Assembly: GCF_009793355.1 (NCBI RefSeq)
Contig: NZ_WTKP01000003.1
Coordinates: 186,001-250,000, forward strand
Direction of reading: 5' to 3'
DNA length: 64,000 nt
Source: Vreelandella zhuhanensis
GTDB taxonomy: Bacteria > Pseudomonadota > Gammaproteobacteria > Pseudomonadales > Halomonadaceae
Shown here: one piece after another, positions 28,401-38,128 of the stretch
How the letters are laid out: each line of letters starts with the position of its first letter
How positions within the stretch are numbered: the stretch's first letter is position 1
The notes under the pieces: generated by a model
The model's input: only the letters and a program-made list of their open reading frames with translations
Database searches by the model: none
Told to the model about the DNA's origin: nothing
Translations under genes and position numbers: made by a program

Positions 28401-28945
28401 GTAGTGACCTGGGCTTGCTGAGAGCCATTGAAGATGACGAACTGGAACTGATCCTGAGTTGGCGCAATGCACCAACGGTACGTCAGAATATGTATACCCG
28501 GCATGAGATTTCACTTGAGGAACACCTTGCCTGGTGGCATAGGGTACGCGGTCGCCAAGATCAACACTATTTTCTCTATGAACATGACGGCCAACCACTG
28601 GGTGTCGTGTCATTCACCCAGGTTCACGCAAAAGACGCCAATGCCAGCTGGGCGTTTTATGCATCGCCAGAGGCGCCGCGTGGCACAGGATCGCGCATGG
28701 AGTTTCTTGCCCTCGAGCATGCTTTTGGGGGACTGATGCTTCACAAGCTTTATTGTGAAGTTCTTGCCTTTAATGAACCGGTGATCAATCTTCACAAGAA
28801 GTTTGGCTTCAGTGTTGAAGGCATCCTAAGGGAGCAGCATCGCGTCGATGATACCTATGTGGATGTGATACGCCTGGGTATTCTTCATCCCGAATGGGAA
28901 GCAATGCGTGACACCCTTTATCGCAAGCTGAGCTCTAAACAGTGA
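28397..28945 (+). CDS. pseH: N-acetyltransferase PseH
   Basis: GNAT acetyltransferase that adds the 4-N-acetyl group using acetyl-CoA, between the PseC and PseG steps. 182 residues: LRAIEDDELELILSWRNAPT at the N-terminus, typical of PseH and RimJ/RimL relatives, and the C-terminal NEPVINLHKKFGFSVEGILR. The GTG start overlaps pseG by four bases. Confidence 0.92.
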   Translation: MSSDLGLLRAIEDDELELILSWRNAPTVRQNMYTRHEISLEEHLAWWHRVRGRQDQHYFLYEHDGQPLGVVSFTQVHAKDANASWAFYASPEAPRGTGSRMEFLALEHAFGGLMLHKLYCEVLAFNEPVINLHKKFGFSVEGILREQHRVDDTYVDVIRLGILHPEWEAMRDTLYRKLSSKQ

Positions 28946-28956
28946 AGGAACAGACA

Positions 28957-30000
28957 ATGCCGAGTATCCAAATCGCCGGGCGAGACATTGGCCTGTCTCA
29001 TTCCCCTTATATTATCGCTGAACTTTCGGCTAACCATAACGGCAAGTTAGAAAACGCGCTGCGCATTATAGAAGAAGCTAAAAAAGCCGGGGCTGATGCG
29101 GTAAAGCTGCAAACCTACCGCCCCGATACCATTACGCTGGATTGTGACAGCGAAGATTTCAAGATCAAGGGCGGTCTGTGGGACGGACGTACCCTCTACG
29201 AACTCTACGAAGAAGCCCATATGCCCTGGGAGTGGCACCAGCCGCTATTTGAGCATGCTCGCAAGTTAGGCATTACCCTCTTCAGTTCGCCCTTCGATAC
29301 CACGGCGGTGGATCTGCTTGAAGACCTTGGCGCCCCCGCCTACAAGATCGCCTCCTTTGAAGCTATAGACTTGCCATTGATTGAATACGTGGCGCGCACC
29401 GGCAAGCCGATGATCATCTCCACCGGTATGGCCGATGTGGAGGAAATACAAGAAGCGATTGATGCCGCGAAAGGCGCCGGGTGCAAGGAACTTGCGATTC
29501 TTCACTGTGTCAGCGGCTATCCTGCGCCAGCCGGAGATTACAATCTGCGTACCATTCCCGACATGATCGAGCGCTTCGGGCTGGTGACGGGGCTTTCTGA
29601 CCATACCATCGACAACACCACGGCCATTACCAGCGTGGCACTCGGAGCGAGCTTGGTCGAAAAGCACTTCACCTTGGACCGCAACGGTGGCGGACCGGAT
29701 GACAGCTTTTCGCTGGAACCCAGAGAACTCGCCGCTCTGTGCCGTGACGCCAAGACTGCCTGGCAGGCACTGGGCCAGGTGGATTACGGCAGAAAGTCCA
29801 GCGAGCAGGGCAACGCCCAGTTCCGCCGTTCTCTCTATTTTGTTAAGGATTTGAAGGCTGGTGAGATCATTACCGAAGATGCGGTGAGGAGCGTGAGGCC
29901 GGGATACGGTGTAGCGCCTAAGTACTTAGCACAAGTGATAGGAACCCCCGTAGCTTCTGATATCACCAAGAATACACCGGTCTCACTTGATCACCTCTAG
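28957..30000 (+). CDS. pseI: Pseudaminic acid synthase PseI
   Basis: Condenses the 6-deoxy-AltdiNAc sugar with phosphoenolpyruvate to pseudaminic acid. The 347-residue NeuB-family protein has the TIM-barrel domain (IIAELSANHNG, KLQTYRPDT, STGMADVEEI, HCVSGYP, GLSDHT) and a C-terminal SAF antifreeze-like domain (about 285-347). ATG 28957 is preferred because AAGGAA lies seven bases upstream; an in-frame GTG at 28942 overlaps pseH. This completes the set needed for CMP-Pse from UDP-GlcNAc. Confidence 0.95.
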   Translation: MPSIQIAGRDIGLSHSPYIIAELSANHNGKLENALRIIEEAKKAGADAVKLQTYRPDTITLDCDSEDFKIKGGLWDGRTLYELYEEAHMPWEWHQPLFEHARKLGITLFSSPFDTTAVDLLEDLGAPAYKIASFEAIDLPLIEYVARTGKPMIISTGMADVEEIQEAIDAAKGAGCKELAILHCVSGYPAPAGDYNLRTIPDMIERFGLVTGLSDHTIDNTTAITSVALGASLVEKHFTLDRNGGGPDDSFSLEPRELAALCRDAKTAWQALGQVDYGRKSSEQGNAQFRRSLYFVKDLKAGEIITEDAVRSVRPGYGVAPKYLAQVIGTPVASDITKNTPVSLDHL

Positions 30001-30020
30001 GACGCATTCGTGTATATCTC

Positions 30021-31226
30021 ATGTTGAAAAAATCCCCGTTAATATCTTTAGCTGATATCAAGGCTCTTAGTGAGTATGTGATTAATCGAGAAAGAACAGA
30101 AAGAGGGTTTAAACAGTCAATCATTTCAATGTACGAATATAATGCAAAATGGTCTAATCTTTTCTTTCGATCTGCCATTCATGTTGTGAGTTTTTTTCTT
30201 CGACCATCGTCTAAAAGAAAGAAATATATGTTTTGGGGAACCAAGTTTGAAGAACTTATTCTTTCGCTTCCGGCTGAAGAAGTATGCATAGTAGGTGGTC
30301 CCAAACAACTGATTTTTTGTCTAAAAAATCGTCGTGCCTTTCTCCCCGAAATGAGCTTTTGGCATTTTCTTGTTGATGAGTTGAAAGGTGGGTCCCATCC
30401 TGCGAATATGCAAAGGCTTTCTTCTAGTATTTCAGCTCTTTCTCAACGGCTGCGCCGAATTGCTGACGAAAATGCATTATTAATAATAGATAATGATTCT
30501 CTTCCTGCGCAACGAGCAGTTATTCAAGCTTTTCGCATGTCGGGTGTTGGGAAAAGCATTTGTATTCAAGATGGTGTTTTTCAGAAAAAATCTCCAAGTC
30601 ATATTTATCATGGTTGGTTTGCGGATAGATTCTTTGTGATTGATAACAACCAGAAAGTCTTACTTGTAGAAAAAGGCATGTCCGCTGAAAAAATCAAGGT
30701 AATGGGGTTTCATTCCACTCCCTATCAGCCCAAAAGAGTATTGTCTCCTCCCAAGCATCGAAGAATCTGTCTGATTGGCCAACCTTGGTGGAAATATGGC
30801 GAGGAAAGGGGTGAGCGCTACCTATCAATTCTCCAAGAAATCACTAATATTCTTCAAAAATCCGGCTATGCCGTTTCTTTCAAACCGCATCCATGGGAGC
30901 GTGGTAGTAACTACCTTAAAAACATCCCAGATGTGATAGATATTTCCATGGCACAAGCCTTGGAGCAATATGATGTTTTTATTTCCCTGACGTCTACGGC
31001 CTTGCTTGAGGCTGTAGCGTCGGGGCGCGTTGCTGTACAGGTGGTAGATTCAGCATTTGATGCTGATAGGTTTTGTGATTTTAGTGAAGTTGCCTCGATT
31101 TCATCTGGAAGTTATGAGTTATCAGATGAGTTAATTAATTGTGTTAAGAGAGAGCCTTTGCCCAAGAGGAAGGAAGTTAAACCTCTTGTTAAAAGGTTCC
31201 AAGAGGCTCTCAGTGGAAAAAATTAA
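30021..31226 (+). CDS. Putative GT-B glycosyltransferase, possible pseudaminyltransferase
   Basis: A 401-residue protein I cannot place in a named family with certainty. It has no membrane segment of note. The C-terminal half has the marks of GT-B transferases in capsule and sialic acid systems: QDG at 183-185, KPHP at 288-291, and SLTST at 322-326 followed by Glu330. Bacterial sialyltransferases of GT38/GT52/GT80 type carry D/E-D/E-G, HP and S-S/T motifs that bind the CMP sugar, and this pattern is similar. The gene lies directly after pseI and is AT-rich. Transfer of Pse from CMP-Pse is therefore a reasonable inference, not shown. An alternative is a CDP-glycerol-type transferase. Confidence 0.65.
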   Translation: MLKKSPLISLADIKALSEYVINRERTERGFKQSIISMYEYNAKWSNLFFRSAIHVVSFFLRPSSKRKKYMFWGTKFEELILSLPAEEVCIVGGPKQLIFCLKNRRAFLPEMSFWHFLVDELKGGSHPANMQRLSSSISALSQRLRRIADENALLIIDNDSLPAQRAVIQAFRMSGVGKSICIQDGVFQKKSPSHIYHGWFADRFFVIDNNQKVLLVEKGMSAEKIKVMGFHSTPYQPKRVLSPPKHRRICLIGQPWWKYGEERGERYLSILQEITNILQKSGYAVSFKPHPWERGSNYLKNIPDVIDISMAQALEQYDVFISLTSTALLEAVASGRVAVQVVDSAFDADRFCDFSEVASISSGSYELSDELINCVKREPLPKRKEVKPLVKRFQEALSGKN

Positions 31227-32559
31227 TTACCATATTTCATCCAAAATGCTAGGTGTGATTTTTATTCTAGCGATTTCGCTTATATTGTATTATATAGGCG
31301 TGTCTTTGGAACATTCTCAATACAATTTCGTTGGGCTTCTTTTCTTGGTTGCGATAGTTTGTTTTTTCGGGTATCAACCGTCCTTGGGGTGGGTTTTTTT
31401 TGTTTACATATTTGGGCTTTTGTTTTCTGTTTTTTCAAGTTTTTTCGTAGAGTATTATTCTATTTATCTTATTGAGGTAAAAGCATATGCTGAGCCCACC
31501 GGGGCGGGGTTTAGAAACGCTTTCTTAGTTGTTATATTCTTTTGCAGTATTCTTCTATCCTTTAATTTTTCAAAAAAAATTTTTTCAATAAGATTTAAAA
31601 GGATAAAGAATCTAGATTTTTTAATATTAAAGTTTTTTGTTTTTATGGGTTATGTGCTCGTAACCTATATGGCTTTTGTTGTTATTGTATATGGAAGTCC
31701 ATTGACGATGGGGGTTGATCGCTTTACTTATTGGGCGAGTATTGCTCCGAGTAAATATCGTTATATAACCTCATTAATGCCGATTTTTGCTTTTGCAATA
31801 TCGTATTCGCGTGAAATTCGAGTGTTGCCGAATTGGTGTTCTGTTTTTTGGTTGGTTTTGGCTGCGTTTTTATTAGTTCTTGGTGGCGAGAAGTTTTCTG
31901 GACTATTCTTGTTGATTTATTTTTATTTTTTGCCATATTTTTGCGTGGTCCAACGGCGGTTTTCCAAGCGAGCAGTTCTAGCTGGGTCTTTCTTATTACT
32001 TGTCTCCGTTTTGCTTGTGCTTTATAACTATTATTTAATATATGGTGCTAGGTTTTTAGAGATGTTTGGGGCGAGGCTTTCCCTTCAAGGGCAGATGTTG
32101 TTCTCCCTTGATAAAATAGCCGAGATCGAATTTCAAGGATTAGACGCCTTGTATTCGCATTTCTTCGGCTGGGGCGTTGTAGGGGCAGAAGAAAAAGGAA
32201 TAAGGTACTTAATGTATTTGGTCGCTCCGCATGATGTGGTGAGCAATTTTATAGAAGGAGGCGCTACCTTTACTGCCCCTTTTCCGGCAAATATAAGCCA
32301 TTTTTTTGGCCTATATATATCTCCAATTATCGTAATGTTATTAGGAGCAGTGTCTGGAGTTATGGGGTGGGTTCTTCATCAATCATTGAGAGATCGATCA
32401 TTTTTGTCAAGCGTTATAGCTGTAAAAGCTTTCTTCTTTGTTTATGTTGCAATAACTATGGGCGAGTCTTATATGTTATTTGAATGGAAGATGGCTGTTT
32501 ATTCGCTGCTTATTTTGTTTTTAATTTTCCTATCAGGGTTCCGGCTCAATGAAAAGTGA
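31213..32559 (+). CDS. wzy: Multi-pass membrane protein, probable Wzy-type polymerase
   Basis: About 448 residues and strongly hydrophobic, with some 10 to 12 helices and one longer exposed loop around AEPTGAGFRN and another near FIEGGATFTAPFPAN. This is the general plan of O-antigen polymerases, which are poorly conserved in sequence. GVDRFTYWASI occurs in related membrane proteins of polysaccharide loci. The start is uncertain: GTG 31213 has AGAGG upstream and overlaps the previous gene by 14 bases; ATG 31246 is an alternative. Codon use is very AT-rich. No other polymerase candidate lies in the locus before the ligase-like gene. Confidence 0.65.
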   Translation: MEKINYHISSKMLGVIFILAISLILYYIGVSLEHSQYNFVGLLFLVAIVCFFGYQPSLGWVFFVYIFGLLFSVFSSFFVEYYSIYLIEVKAYAEPTGAGFRNAFLVVIFFCSILLSFNFSKKIFSIRFKRIKNLDFLILKFFVFMGYVLVTYMAFVVIVYGSPLTMGVDRFTYWASIAPSKYRYITSLMPIFAFAISYSREIRVLPNWCSVFWLVLAAFLLVLGGEKFSGLFLLIYFYFLPYFCVVQRRFSKRAVLAGSFLLLVSVLLVLYNYYLIYGARFLEMFGARLSLQGQMLFSLDKIAEIEFQGLDALYSHFFGWGVVGAEEKGIRYLMYLVAPHDVVSNFIEGGATFTAPFPANISHFFGLYISPIIVMLLGAVSGVMGWVLHQSLRDRSFLSSVIAVKAFFFVYVAITMGESYMLFEWKMAVYSLLILFLIFLSGFRLNEK

Positions 32560-33490
32560 AATGTTGGTTCTTTTAGCAGCTTATAACGGTCAGAAGTATA
32601 TACGGGAACAACTCCTTTCAATTTTTGAGTCGGAAGGTTGCCTTTCGGTATCGGTGCTTATAGGTCTTGATCCAAGCTCTGATAGTACGGAGCTTGTTGT
32701 TGAGGAATTTGAAGGTGAAAGTTGCCTTGTGATTAAAAACAAAGAACCATCCGGAGGCGCAAAAAATAACTTCTCCCTATTAGTGGAACATGCTCTTGAC
32801 TCAGATAATAAGTACTTTGCTTTTTCTGATCAAGATGATGTATGGGATGCCGATAAGCTGTCGCTGAATCTTGATAATATGCGTGAGATGGAGTTATTGT
32901 ACGGTGCTAATGCGCCGGTTCTTGTTTTTTCTGACTCTAGGGTAGTCTCTGAATCCATGGAGATGATTGAGACTTCCTTTATGAAGGCCGAGTCTCTAAA
33001 TCCTGATTTTTGCGATGATTTTAAAAGATTGGTCATCCATAATGTTGGGCAAGGTTGTACATTTTTATTTAATAGAGCTCTGCTGGAGCTTGCAGCTCCA
33101 GTTCCTGACGGTGCTAGGATGCATGATCATTGGTTCATGCTCGTTGCATGTGCCTTAGGGAAAATTTCTTATATTCCTAAGCCCTTGCTTTCATATCGGC
33201 AGCATTCCACTAATGTGGTGGGTGCCCATGGTCATGGAGTGCTCAGCTCTATAGAGAAGTTTTTGTTTAAAAAACAAAGCATAGTTGATTCGATAATAAA
33301 AAATCAAAAGCAAGCGGAAGTGTTTCTGAATCGGTATGGTGACCTTTTGGATAAGAATCAAGCTACATTCTTGAGAAAATACTCATCTCTTTCTAGAGAG
33401 AGCTTGTTATATCGCAAAATATTTTGTATTAAACATCGTTTGGCCATGAGTGATTCCTATAGGACTGCTGGTTTTTATCTCTTTCGATGA
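32549..33490 (+). CDS. Family 2 glycosyltransferase
   Basis: A 313-residue GT-A fold transferase, starting MLVLLAAYNGQKYIREQLLS with the metal-binding FSDQDDVWDADKL near residues 93-105. The layout resembles rhamnosyltransferases of O-antigen loci, and dTDP-rhamnose genes follow downstream. It overlaps the polymerase-like gene by 11 bases, and its stop overlaps the start of a 55-codon reading frame (ATGA). Acceptor and linkage are unknown. Confidence 0.85.
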   Translation: MKSEMLVLLAAYNGQKYIREQLLSIFESEGCLSVSVLIGLDPSSDSTELVVEEFEGESCLVIKNKEPSGGAKNNFSLLVEHALDSDNKYFAFSDQDDVWDADKLSLNLDNMREMELLYGANAPVLVFSDSRVVSESMEMIETSFMKAESLNPDFCDDFKRLVIHNVGQGCTFLFNRALLELAAPVPDGARMHDHWFMLVACALGKISYIPKPLLSYRQHSTNVVGAHGHGVLSSIEKFLFKKQSIVDSIIKNQKQAEVFLNRYGDLLDKNQATFLRKYSSLSRESLLYRKIFCIKHRLAMSDSYRTAGFYLFR

Positions 33491-33654
33491 AAAGGTTGTT
33501 TATGAAAAGTGCTGTTATTTTTGACGGTGCAGTTTTTTACACAATATTTTCTTATCGAGGAGGAGTTTATAAGGTCTATTTTTTGACTTGGAGTCGATTG
33601 GGAGGAAATAATATTTTTAGAAATAGTTTGTCGTTGAAAAACCAAGTGTCATAA
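33487..33654 (+). CDS. Small hypothetical protein or gene remnant (55 residues)
   Basis: ATG 33487 overlaps the stop of the glycosyltransferase gene (ATGA), and the frame runs MKRLFMKSAVIFDGAVFYTI onward to TAA at 33652-33654; a second in-frame ATG is at 33502. It is AT-rich like its neighbours. The tight coupling suggests a translated gene or what is left of a longer one, such as a truncated transferase. No family recognised. Confidence 0.4.
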   Translation: MKRLFMKSAVIFDGAVFYTIFSYRGGVYKVYFLTWSRLGGNNIFRNSLSLKNQVS

Positions 33655-33669
33655 TTGTTAAAGTGAGGG

Positions 33670-34626
33670 ATGATGTCGCATACTATTGAAAATGGCTCCA
33701 TGCGTATTGCCTGTATCATACCGACATATAATGGTTGTGATGATCTTAGTCGGCTGCTTGACTCACTAGAATATCAGAGTTCTGAATTCGATCTATTTGT
33801 GGTGGATTCCAGCTCACAAGATGGCACACAAGAACTGGCTCGCGCTCGCGTGCCAAACCTGGTCGTGATTCCCGGCAGTGAGTTCAATCATGGTGGCACG
33901 CGGCAGATGATGATCGACCGCTATCCTGGTTACGACGTCTATGTGTTCATAACTCAGGATGCTTACCTGGAAGATATTGATGCCATCCAGCGATTGGTGG
34001 CGCCGTTTATGGATGAGCAAGTCGGGGCGGTATGCGGACGGCAGGTGCCACATCTTGATGCTGGGCCCTTGGCACAGCATGCGCGCTTATTCAATTATCC
34101 TGATGTATCACGTGTCAAGTCTTTGGAGGATGCTCGTGAGCTGGGTATCAAGACGCCCTTTATGTCTAACTCCTTTTCCGCTTACCGTGGTAAGGCTATC
34201 AAGAAAGTGGGTGGATTTCCCGTGCATGTGATTCTATCCGAAGACATGTATGTCGCGGCAAAAATGCTGCTAGCCGGATGGAAAGTTGCGTATGCCTGCG
34301 ATGCTCAGTGTAGGCATTCCCACGATTATTCCTTAATAGAAGAGTTTCGTCGTTACTTCGACCAAGGCGTATTTCATGCTCGCGAGCCTTGGATTCGGCA
34401 GCGTTTTGGCGGTGCCGGAGGGGAAGGGCTGCGCTATGTTAAATCCGAACTCAAATTCCTTGGTTTTTCACGTTTGTATCTTTGGCCTTCGGCATTCATG
34501 CGTAATGCCTTGAAGCTTGTGGCATACAAGCTGGGCCAACAGGAGCAGAAGCTTTCAATCAGCTCAAAGAAAAAGTTGGGTATGTACAAGCGCTATTGGG
34601 ATAGCCCCTATACGGAGAAGCATTGA
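33670..34626 (+). CDS. Family 2 glycosyltransferase, rhamnosyltransferase-like
   Basis: A 318-residue GT2 enzyme: [35 protein letters not shown], the rhamnosyltransferase-like [29 protein letters not shown] as metal site, and [19 protein letters not shown]. The sequence order fits RfbF/WbbL-type rhamnosyltransferases. Composition is closer to housekeeping genes than the preceding AT-rich block. Starts at 33670, 33673 and 33703 are possible. The next gene, rfbB, begins in its stop codon. Confidence 0.87.
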   Translation: MMSHTIENGSMRIACIIPTYNGCDDLSRLLDSLEYQSSEFDLFVVDSSSQDGTQELARARVPNLVVIPGSEFNHGGTRQMMIDRYPGYDVYVFITQDAYLEDIDAIQRLVAPFMDEQVGAVCGRQVPHLDAGPLAQHARLFNYPDVSRVKSLEDARELGIKTPFMSNSFSAYRGKAIKKVGGFPVHVILSEDMYVAAKMLLAGWKVAYACDAQCRHSHDYSLIEEFRRYFDQGVFHAREPWIRQRFGGAGGEGLRYVKSELKFLGFSRLYLWPSAFMRNALKLVAYKLGQQEQKLSISSKKKLGMYKRYWDSPYTEKH

Positions 34627-35705
34627 TGCACATTCTAGTCACCGGCGGCGCCGGCTTTATCGGTTCTGCAGTGATTCGCCACTTAATGGACAATACCTCT
34701 TGCGAAGTAGCCAATGTCGATAAACTCACCTACGCCGGCAATCTGGAGTCCTTGGCCTCAGTCAGTGATTCACCTCGTTATCATTTTTATCAGGTAGATA
34801 TCTGCGATGCAGCGGCGCTTAATCAGGTGTTTGACGCATTCAAGCCCACCCATGTGATGCACCTAGCGGCAGAAAGCCATGTGGATCGCTCGATTGATGG
34901 TCCGGCGGACTTTATCGAAACCAACATCGTCGGTACTTATACCTTGCTGGAAGCAGCACGCCGTTACTGGACCGCATTGGATGGCGCCGGACGTTCAGCC
35001 TTTCGCTTTCATCACATTTCCACCGATGAAGTGTATGGCGATCTGGAAGGAACGGATGATCTGTTTACCGAAATCACGTCCTATGCGCCCAGCTCACCCT
35101 ATTCAGCCTCCAAGGCTAGCTCCGACCATCTGGTTCGTGCCTGGCAGCGTACCTATGGCCTGCCCACGCTGATCACCAACTGCTCCAACAACTACGGGCC
35201 TTACCATTTTCCCGAAAAACTGATTCCGCACATGATTCTCAATGCCTTGGGGGGTAAGCCTTTGCCGGTGTATGGCGATGGTTCACAGATACGGGATTGG
35301 CTGTATGTGGAAGACCACGCCCGTGCGCTGGTCAAGATTGCCAAAGAAGGACAGGTGGGTGAGACCTACAACATTGGCGGGCACAACGAGAAAAAGAACA
35401 TTGAAGTAGTGCGAACCCTCTGCGCCTTGCTGGAAGAACTGGTACCGGCTGAAAAACCAGCGGGTGTCGCACGCTATGAAGACCTGATTACCTTTGTGAA
35501 AGACCGCCCCGGTCATGATGTGCGTTATGCCATTGATGCCGGTAAGATCCAGCGCGAACTGGGCTGGGTGCCGCAGGAATCTTTTGAAACAGGCATTCGC
35601 AAAACCGTGCAATGGTATCTGGACAATCCTGAATGGTGGCAGCGAGTATTGAGTGGGGATTACCGTTTGGGGCGCCTGGGCGAAAGTAGCGTACCTGTGC
35701 AGTAA
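34626..35705 (+). CDS. rfbB: dTDP-glucose 4,6-dehydratase RfbB
   Basis: Second step in dTDP-L-rhamnose synthesis. A 359-residue SDR enzyme with [49 protein letters not shown] (catalytic Thr-Asp-Glu region) and the YSASKASSD Tyr-Lys pair. ATG 34626 overlaps the preceding stop by one base. Gene order is rfbB-A-C-D. Confidence 0.97.
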   Translation: MHILVTGGAGFIGSAVIRHLMDNTSCEVANVDKLTYAGNLESLASVSDSPRYHFYQVDICDAAALNQVFDAFKPTHVMHLAAESHVDRSIDGPADFIETNIVGTYTLLEAARRYWTALDGAGRSAFRFHHISTDEVYGDLEGTDDLFTEITSYAPSSPYSASKASSDHLVRAWQRTYGLPTLITNCSNNYGPYHFPEKLIPHMILNALGGKPLPVYGDGSQIRDWLYVEDHARALVKIAKEGQVGETYNIGGHNEKKNIEVVRTLCALLEELVPAEKPAGVARYEDLITFVKDRPGHDVRYAIDAGKIQRELGWVPQESFETGIRKTVQWYLDNPEWWQRVLSGDYRLGRLGESSVPVQ

Positions 35706-35741
35706 CGACCAGAATCCATGAGATTTCAGTGAAGGTGTTTT

Positions 35742-36620
35742 ATGAAAGGGATTATTTTGGCCGGTGGCTCCGGCACGCGTCTGCATCCGATTACCAAAGG
35801 CGTTTCCAAGCAGCTGTTGCCCATCTACGACAAGCCGATGGTCTACTATCCGCTTTCCGTGTTGATGCTGACAGGGATTCGTGAGGTGCTGATCATTTCC
35901 ACCCCCGAGGATTTGCCTAACTTCCGCAAATTGCTGGGTAATGGTTCCGACTTCGGCATTGAACTAAGCTACGCGGAACAGCCTTCTCCAGACGGCCTGG
36001 CGCAGGCGTTCATCATTGGTGAGGAGTTCATCGGGAACGATTCCGTTTGCCTAGTACTCGGCGACAATATCTTCCACGGCCAACATTTTTCTGATCAGCT
36101 GAAGCGAGCCGCGGCCATGGAAAGTGGCGCGACGGTCTTCGGCTATTGGGTGACTGACCCAGAACGCTTCGGTGTGGTGGAGTTCGACGACCAAGGCACT
36201 GCGGTTTCCATCGAAGAGAAGCCGAAACAGCCGAAATCACCCTATGCGGTGACCGGATTGTACTTTTACGACAACGACGTGATCGAAATTGCCAAGGCGG
36301 TGACCCCTTCCGAACGCGGTGAGTTGGAGATCACCAGCGTGAACAATGCTTATCTGGAACGCGGTGACCTGCACGTGGAGCGCCTAGGCCGTGGCTTTGC
36401 CTGGCTGGATACCGGCACCCACGATAGCCTGCTGGAAGCCTCCCAGTATGTGCAGACCATCGAACATCGTCAGGGTCTGAAAGTCGCCTGTCTTGAAGAG
36501 ATTGCCTGGCGCCAAGGGTGGCTAACAGCTCAGCAGCTCTCGCAGCAGGCCGGTGCCTTGAGCAAGACTGGCTACGGCCAGTACCTCCAGCGGCTGTTAG
36601 CTACGGAGGGGGCACAGTGA
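35742..36620 (+). CDS. rfbA: Glucose-1-phosphate thymidylyltransferase RfbA
   Basis: Makes dTDP-glucose from glucose-1-phosphate and dTTP, the first step to dTDP-rhamnose. 292 residues, typical for Rml[46 protein letters not shown], and [18 protein letters not shown]. It is followed by rfbC with a four-base overlap. Confidence 0.97.
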   Translation: MKGIILAGGSGTRLHPITKGVSKQLLPIYDKPMVYYPLSVLMLTGIREVLIISTPEDLPNFRKLLGNGSDFGIELSYAEQPSPDGLAQAFIIGEEFIGNDSVCLVLGDNIFHGQHFSDQLKRAAAMESGATVFGYWVTDPERFGVVEFDDQGTAVSIEEKPKQPKSPYAVTGLYFYDNDVIEIAKAVTPSERGELEITSVNNAYLERGDLHVERLGRGFAWLDTGTHDSLLEASQYVQTIEHRQGLKVACLEEIAWRQGWLTAQQLSQQAGALSKTGYGQYLQRLLATEGAQ

Positions 36621-37159
36621 AGGTCATTGAAACTGCACTGCCTGGCGTGCTGATCATCGAGCCCAAGGTGTTCGGTGATCATCGCGGATTCTTTCTTGAA
36701 AGCTTTCAGGTCGAGCGCTACCGCGAGGCAGGTGTCGACCTGCCGTTCGTGCAGGACAACCACTCCCGTTCTGAGCGTGGTGTACTGCGTGGCCTGCACC
36801 TGCAGCATAGCCGTCCACAGGGTAAGCTGGTAAGCGTCAGTCGTGGCGTTGTGTATGACGTTGCCGTCGATATTGATCCTGCATCGCCCACCTGCGGCCA
36901 GTATGTGGGCGTGGAGCTCAGCGATGACAATCATTGCCAACTCTGGATTCCGCCGGGCTATGCGCATGGTTTCTGTGTGATGAGTGACGTGGCGGACTTT
37001 CAGTATAAGTGCACGGATTTCTATTATCCTGACGACGAGACAGGCCTGGTGTGGAATGACCCTGATGTTTCCATTCCCTGGCCAATAGCGACTCCCAGGC
37101 TGTCCGAAAAGGATCAGAAACTACCGACGTTGCGCCAACTGCTTAACGGGGAAGAATAA
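36617..37159 (+). CDS. rfbC: dTDP-4-dehydrorhamnose 3,5-epimerase RfbC
   Basis: Third step of dTDP-rhamnose synthesis. 180 residues from a GTG start that overlaps rfbA (GTGA). [31 protein letters not shown] with the catalytic His, [10 protein letters not shown] and the Tyr-containing [20 protein letters not shown] are the cupin-fold family blocks. Confidence 0.96.
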   Translation: MKVIETALPGVLIIEPKVFGDHRGFFLESFQVERYREAGVDLPFVQDNHSRSERGVLRGLHLQHSRPQGKLVSVSRGVVYDVAVDIDPASPTCGQYVGVELSDDNHCQLWIPPGYAHGFCVMSDVADFQYKCTDFYYPDDETGLVWNDPDVSIPWPIATPRLSEKDQKLPTLRQLLNGEE

Positions 37160-37161
37160 CG

Positions 37162-38052
37162 ATGCATGTGCTGGTAACAGGAGCGACAGGGCAGGTTGGT
37201 TATGAACTCCTGCGCCTGGCGCCCGAAGATTTTACGGTAGCAGGGTTTGGGTCAGCCCAGCTTGATATTACCGACGCGGCGGCAGTCGAAGAGTCAGTTG
37301 CGCGTGAGACGCCTGCGCTGATTATCAATGCAGCGGCATACACGGCCGTCGATAAGGCCGAGGCAGAGCCGGAGCTGGCATATGCCGCCAACCGAGATGG
37401 AGTGGCGAATCTCGCGGCGGTGGCAGCACGGCGTGGAATTCCTCTACTGCATATCTCTACTGACTATGTGTTTGCCGGTGATGCCAAGACCCCCTACCGT
37501 GAGGATGAGACGCCGGCGCCCACCGGAGTGTACGGAGCCAGCAAGTTGGCGGGAGAGCAAGTTCTGGCGGAGACCTGTGCGAGCCATCTCATCATGCGAA
37601 CCAGCTGGGTGTTTGGTGCCCATGGCAACAATTTCGTTAAGACGATGCTGCGTCTGGGTCAAGAGCGCGAGAAATTGTCTGTTGTGGCCGATCAGCATGG
37701 TTGTCCAACCTCAGCTGCCAGTATTGCCCGGGCCTTGTGGGCGCTAGTAGAGCAGTACCGTGATCAGGGCACCCTGCAATGGGGACTCTACCACTATGCC
37801 GGTTTGCCTCCGTGCACGTGGCATGACTTTGCCAAGAACATCTTTGATATTGCCCATGAGTTGGGTCTTATAAGTCAGAAGCCGATGCTCGTCGCGATAG
37901 GGACAGAAGACTTTCCGACGCCAGCGAAGCGGCCAGCCTGGTCGGTTCTGGATTCATGTCGCCTGAAGCGTGTGCATGGTATCGGGCCATCGGATTGGCC
38001 AATGGATCTACGTGACGTACTAACAGAGTTACGCTCTCTGCGCGATAGCTGA
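37162..38052 (+). CDS. rfbD: dTDP-4-dehydrorhamnose reductase RfbD
   Basis: Last step to dTDP-L-rhamnose, NADPH dependent. 296 residues: VLVTGATGQVGYELLRL, NAAAYTAVDKAEAEPELAYA, STDYVFAGD, and YGASKLAGEQ with the Tyr-Lys pair. It closes the rfbBACD group. The next gene, the initiating transferase, begins about 75 bp later. Confidence 0.97.
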   Translation: MHVLVTGATGQVGYELLRLAPEDFTVAGFGSAQLDITDAAAVEESVARETPALIINAAAYTAVDKAEAEPELAYAANRDGVANLAAVAARRGIPLLHISTDYVFAGDAKTPYREDETPAPTGVYGASKLAGEQVLAETCASHLIMRTSWVFGAHGNNFVKTMLRLGQEREKLSVVADQHGCPTSAASIARALWALVEQYRDQGTLQWGLYHYAGLPPCTWHDFAKNIFDIAHELGLISQKPMLVAIGTEDFPTPAKRPAWSVLDSCRLKRVHGIGPSDWPMDLRDVLTELRSLRDS

Positions 38053-38128
38053 TCGACTCATCTTGGCAAAGATCAATCGCCCTACATAAATAGTGGTATC
38101 TCAATCAGAGCCAACAACGGATTTGACC

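Noticed and set aside
24354..30000. Legionaminic or sialic acid pathway
   Set aside because: PseB-type dehydratase with STDK block, PseC-type aminotransferase and a PseG/PseH pair in this order indicate pseudaminic acid; no NeuC or LegB-type gene is present.
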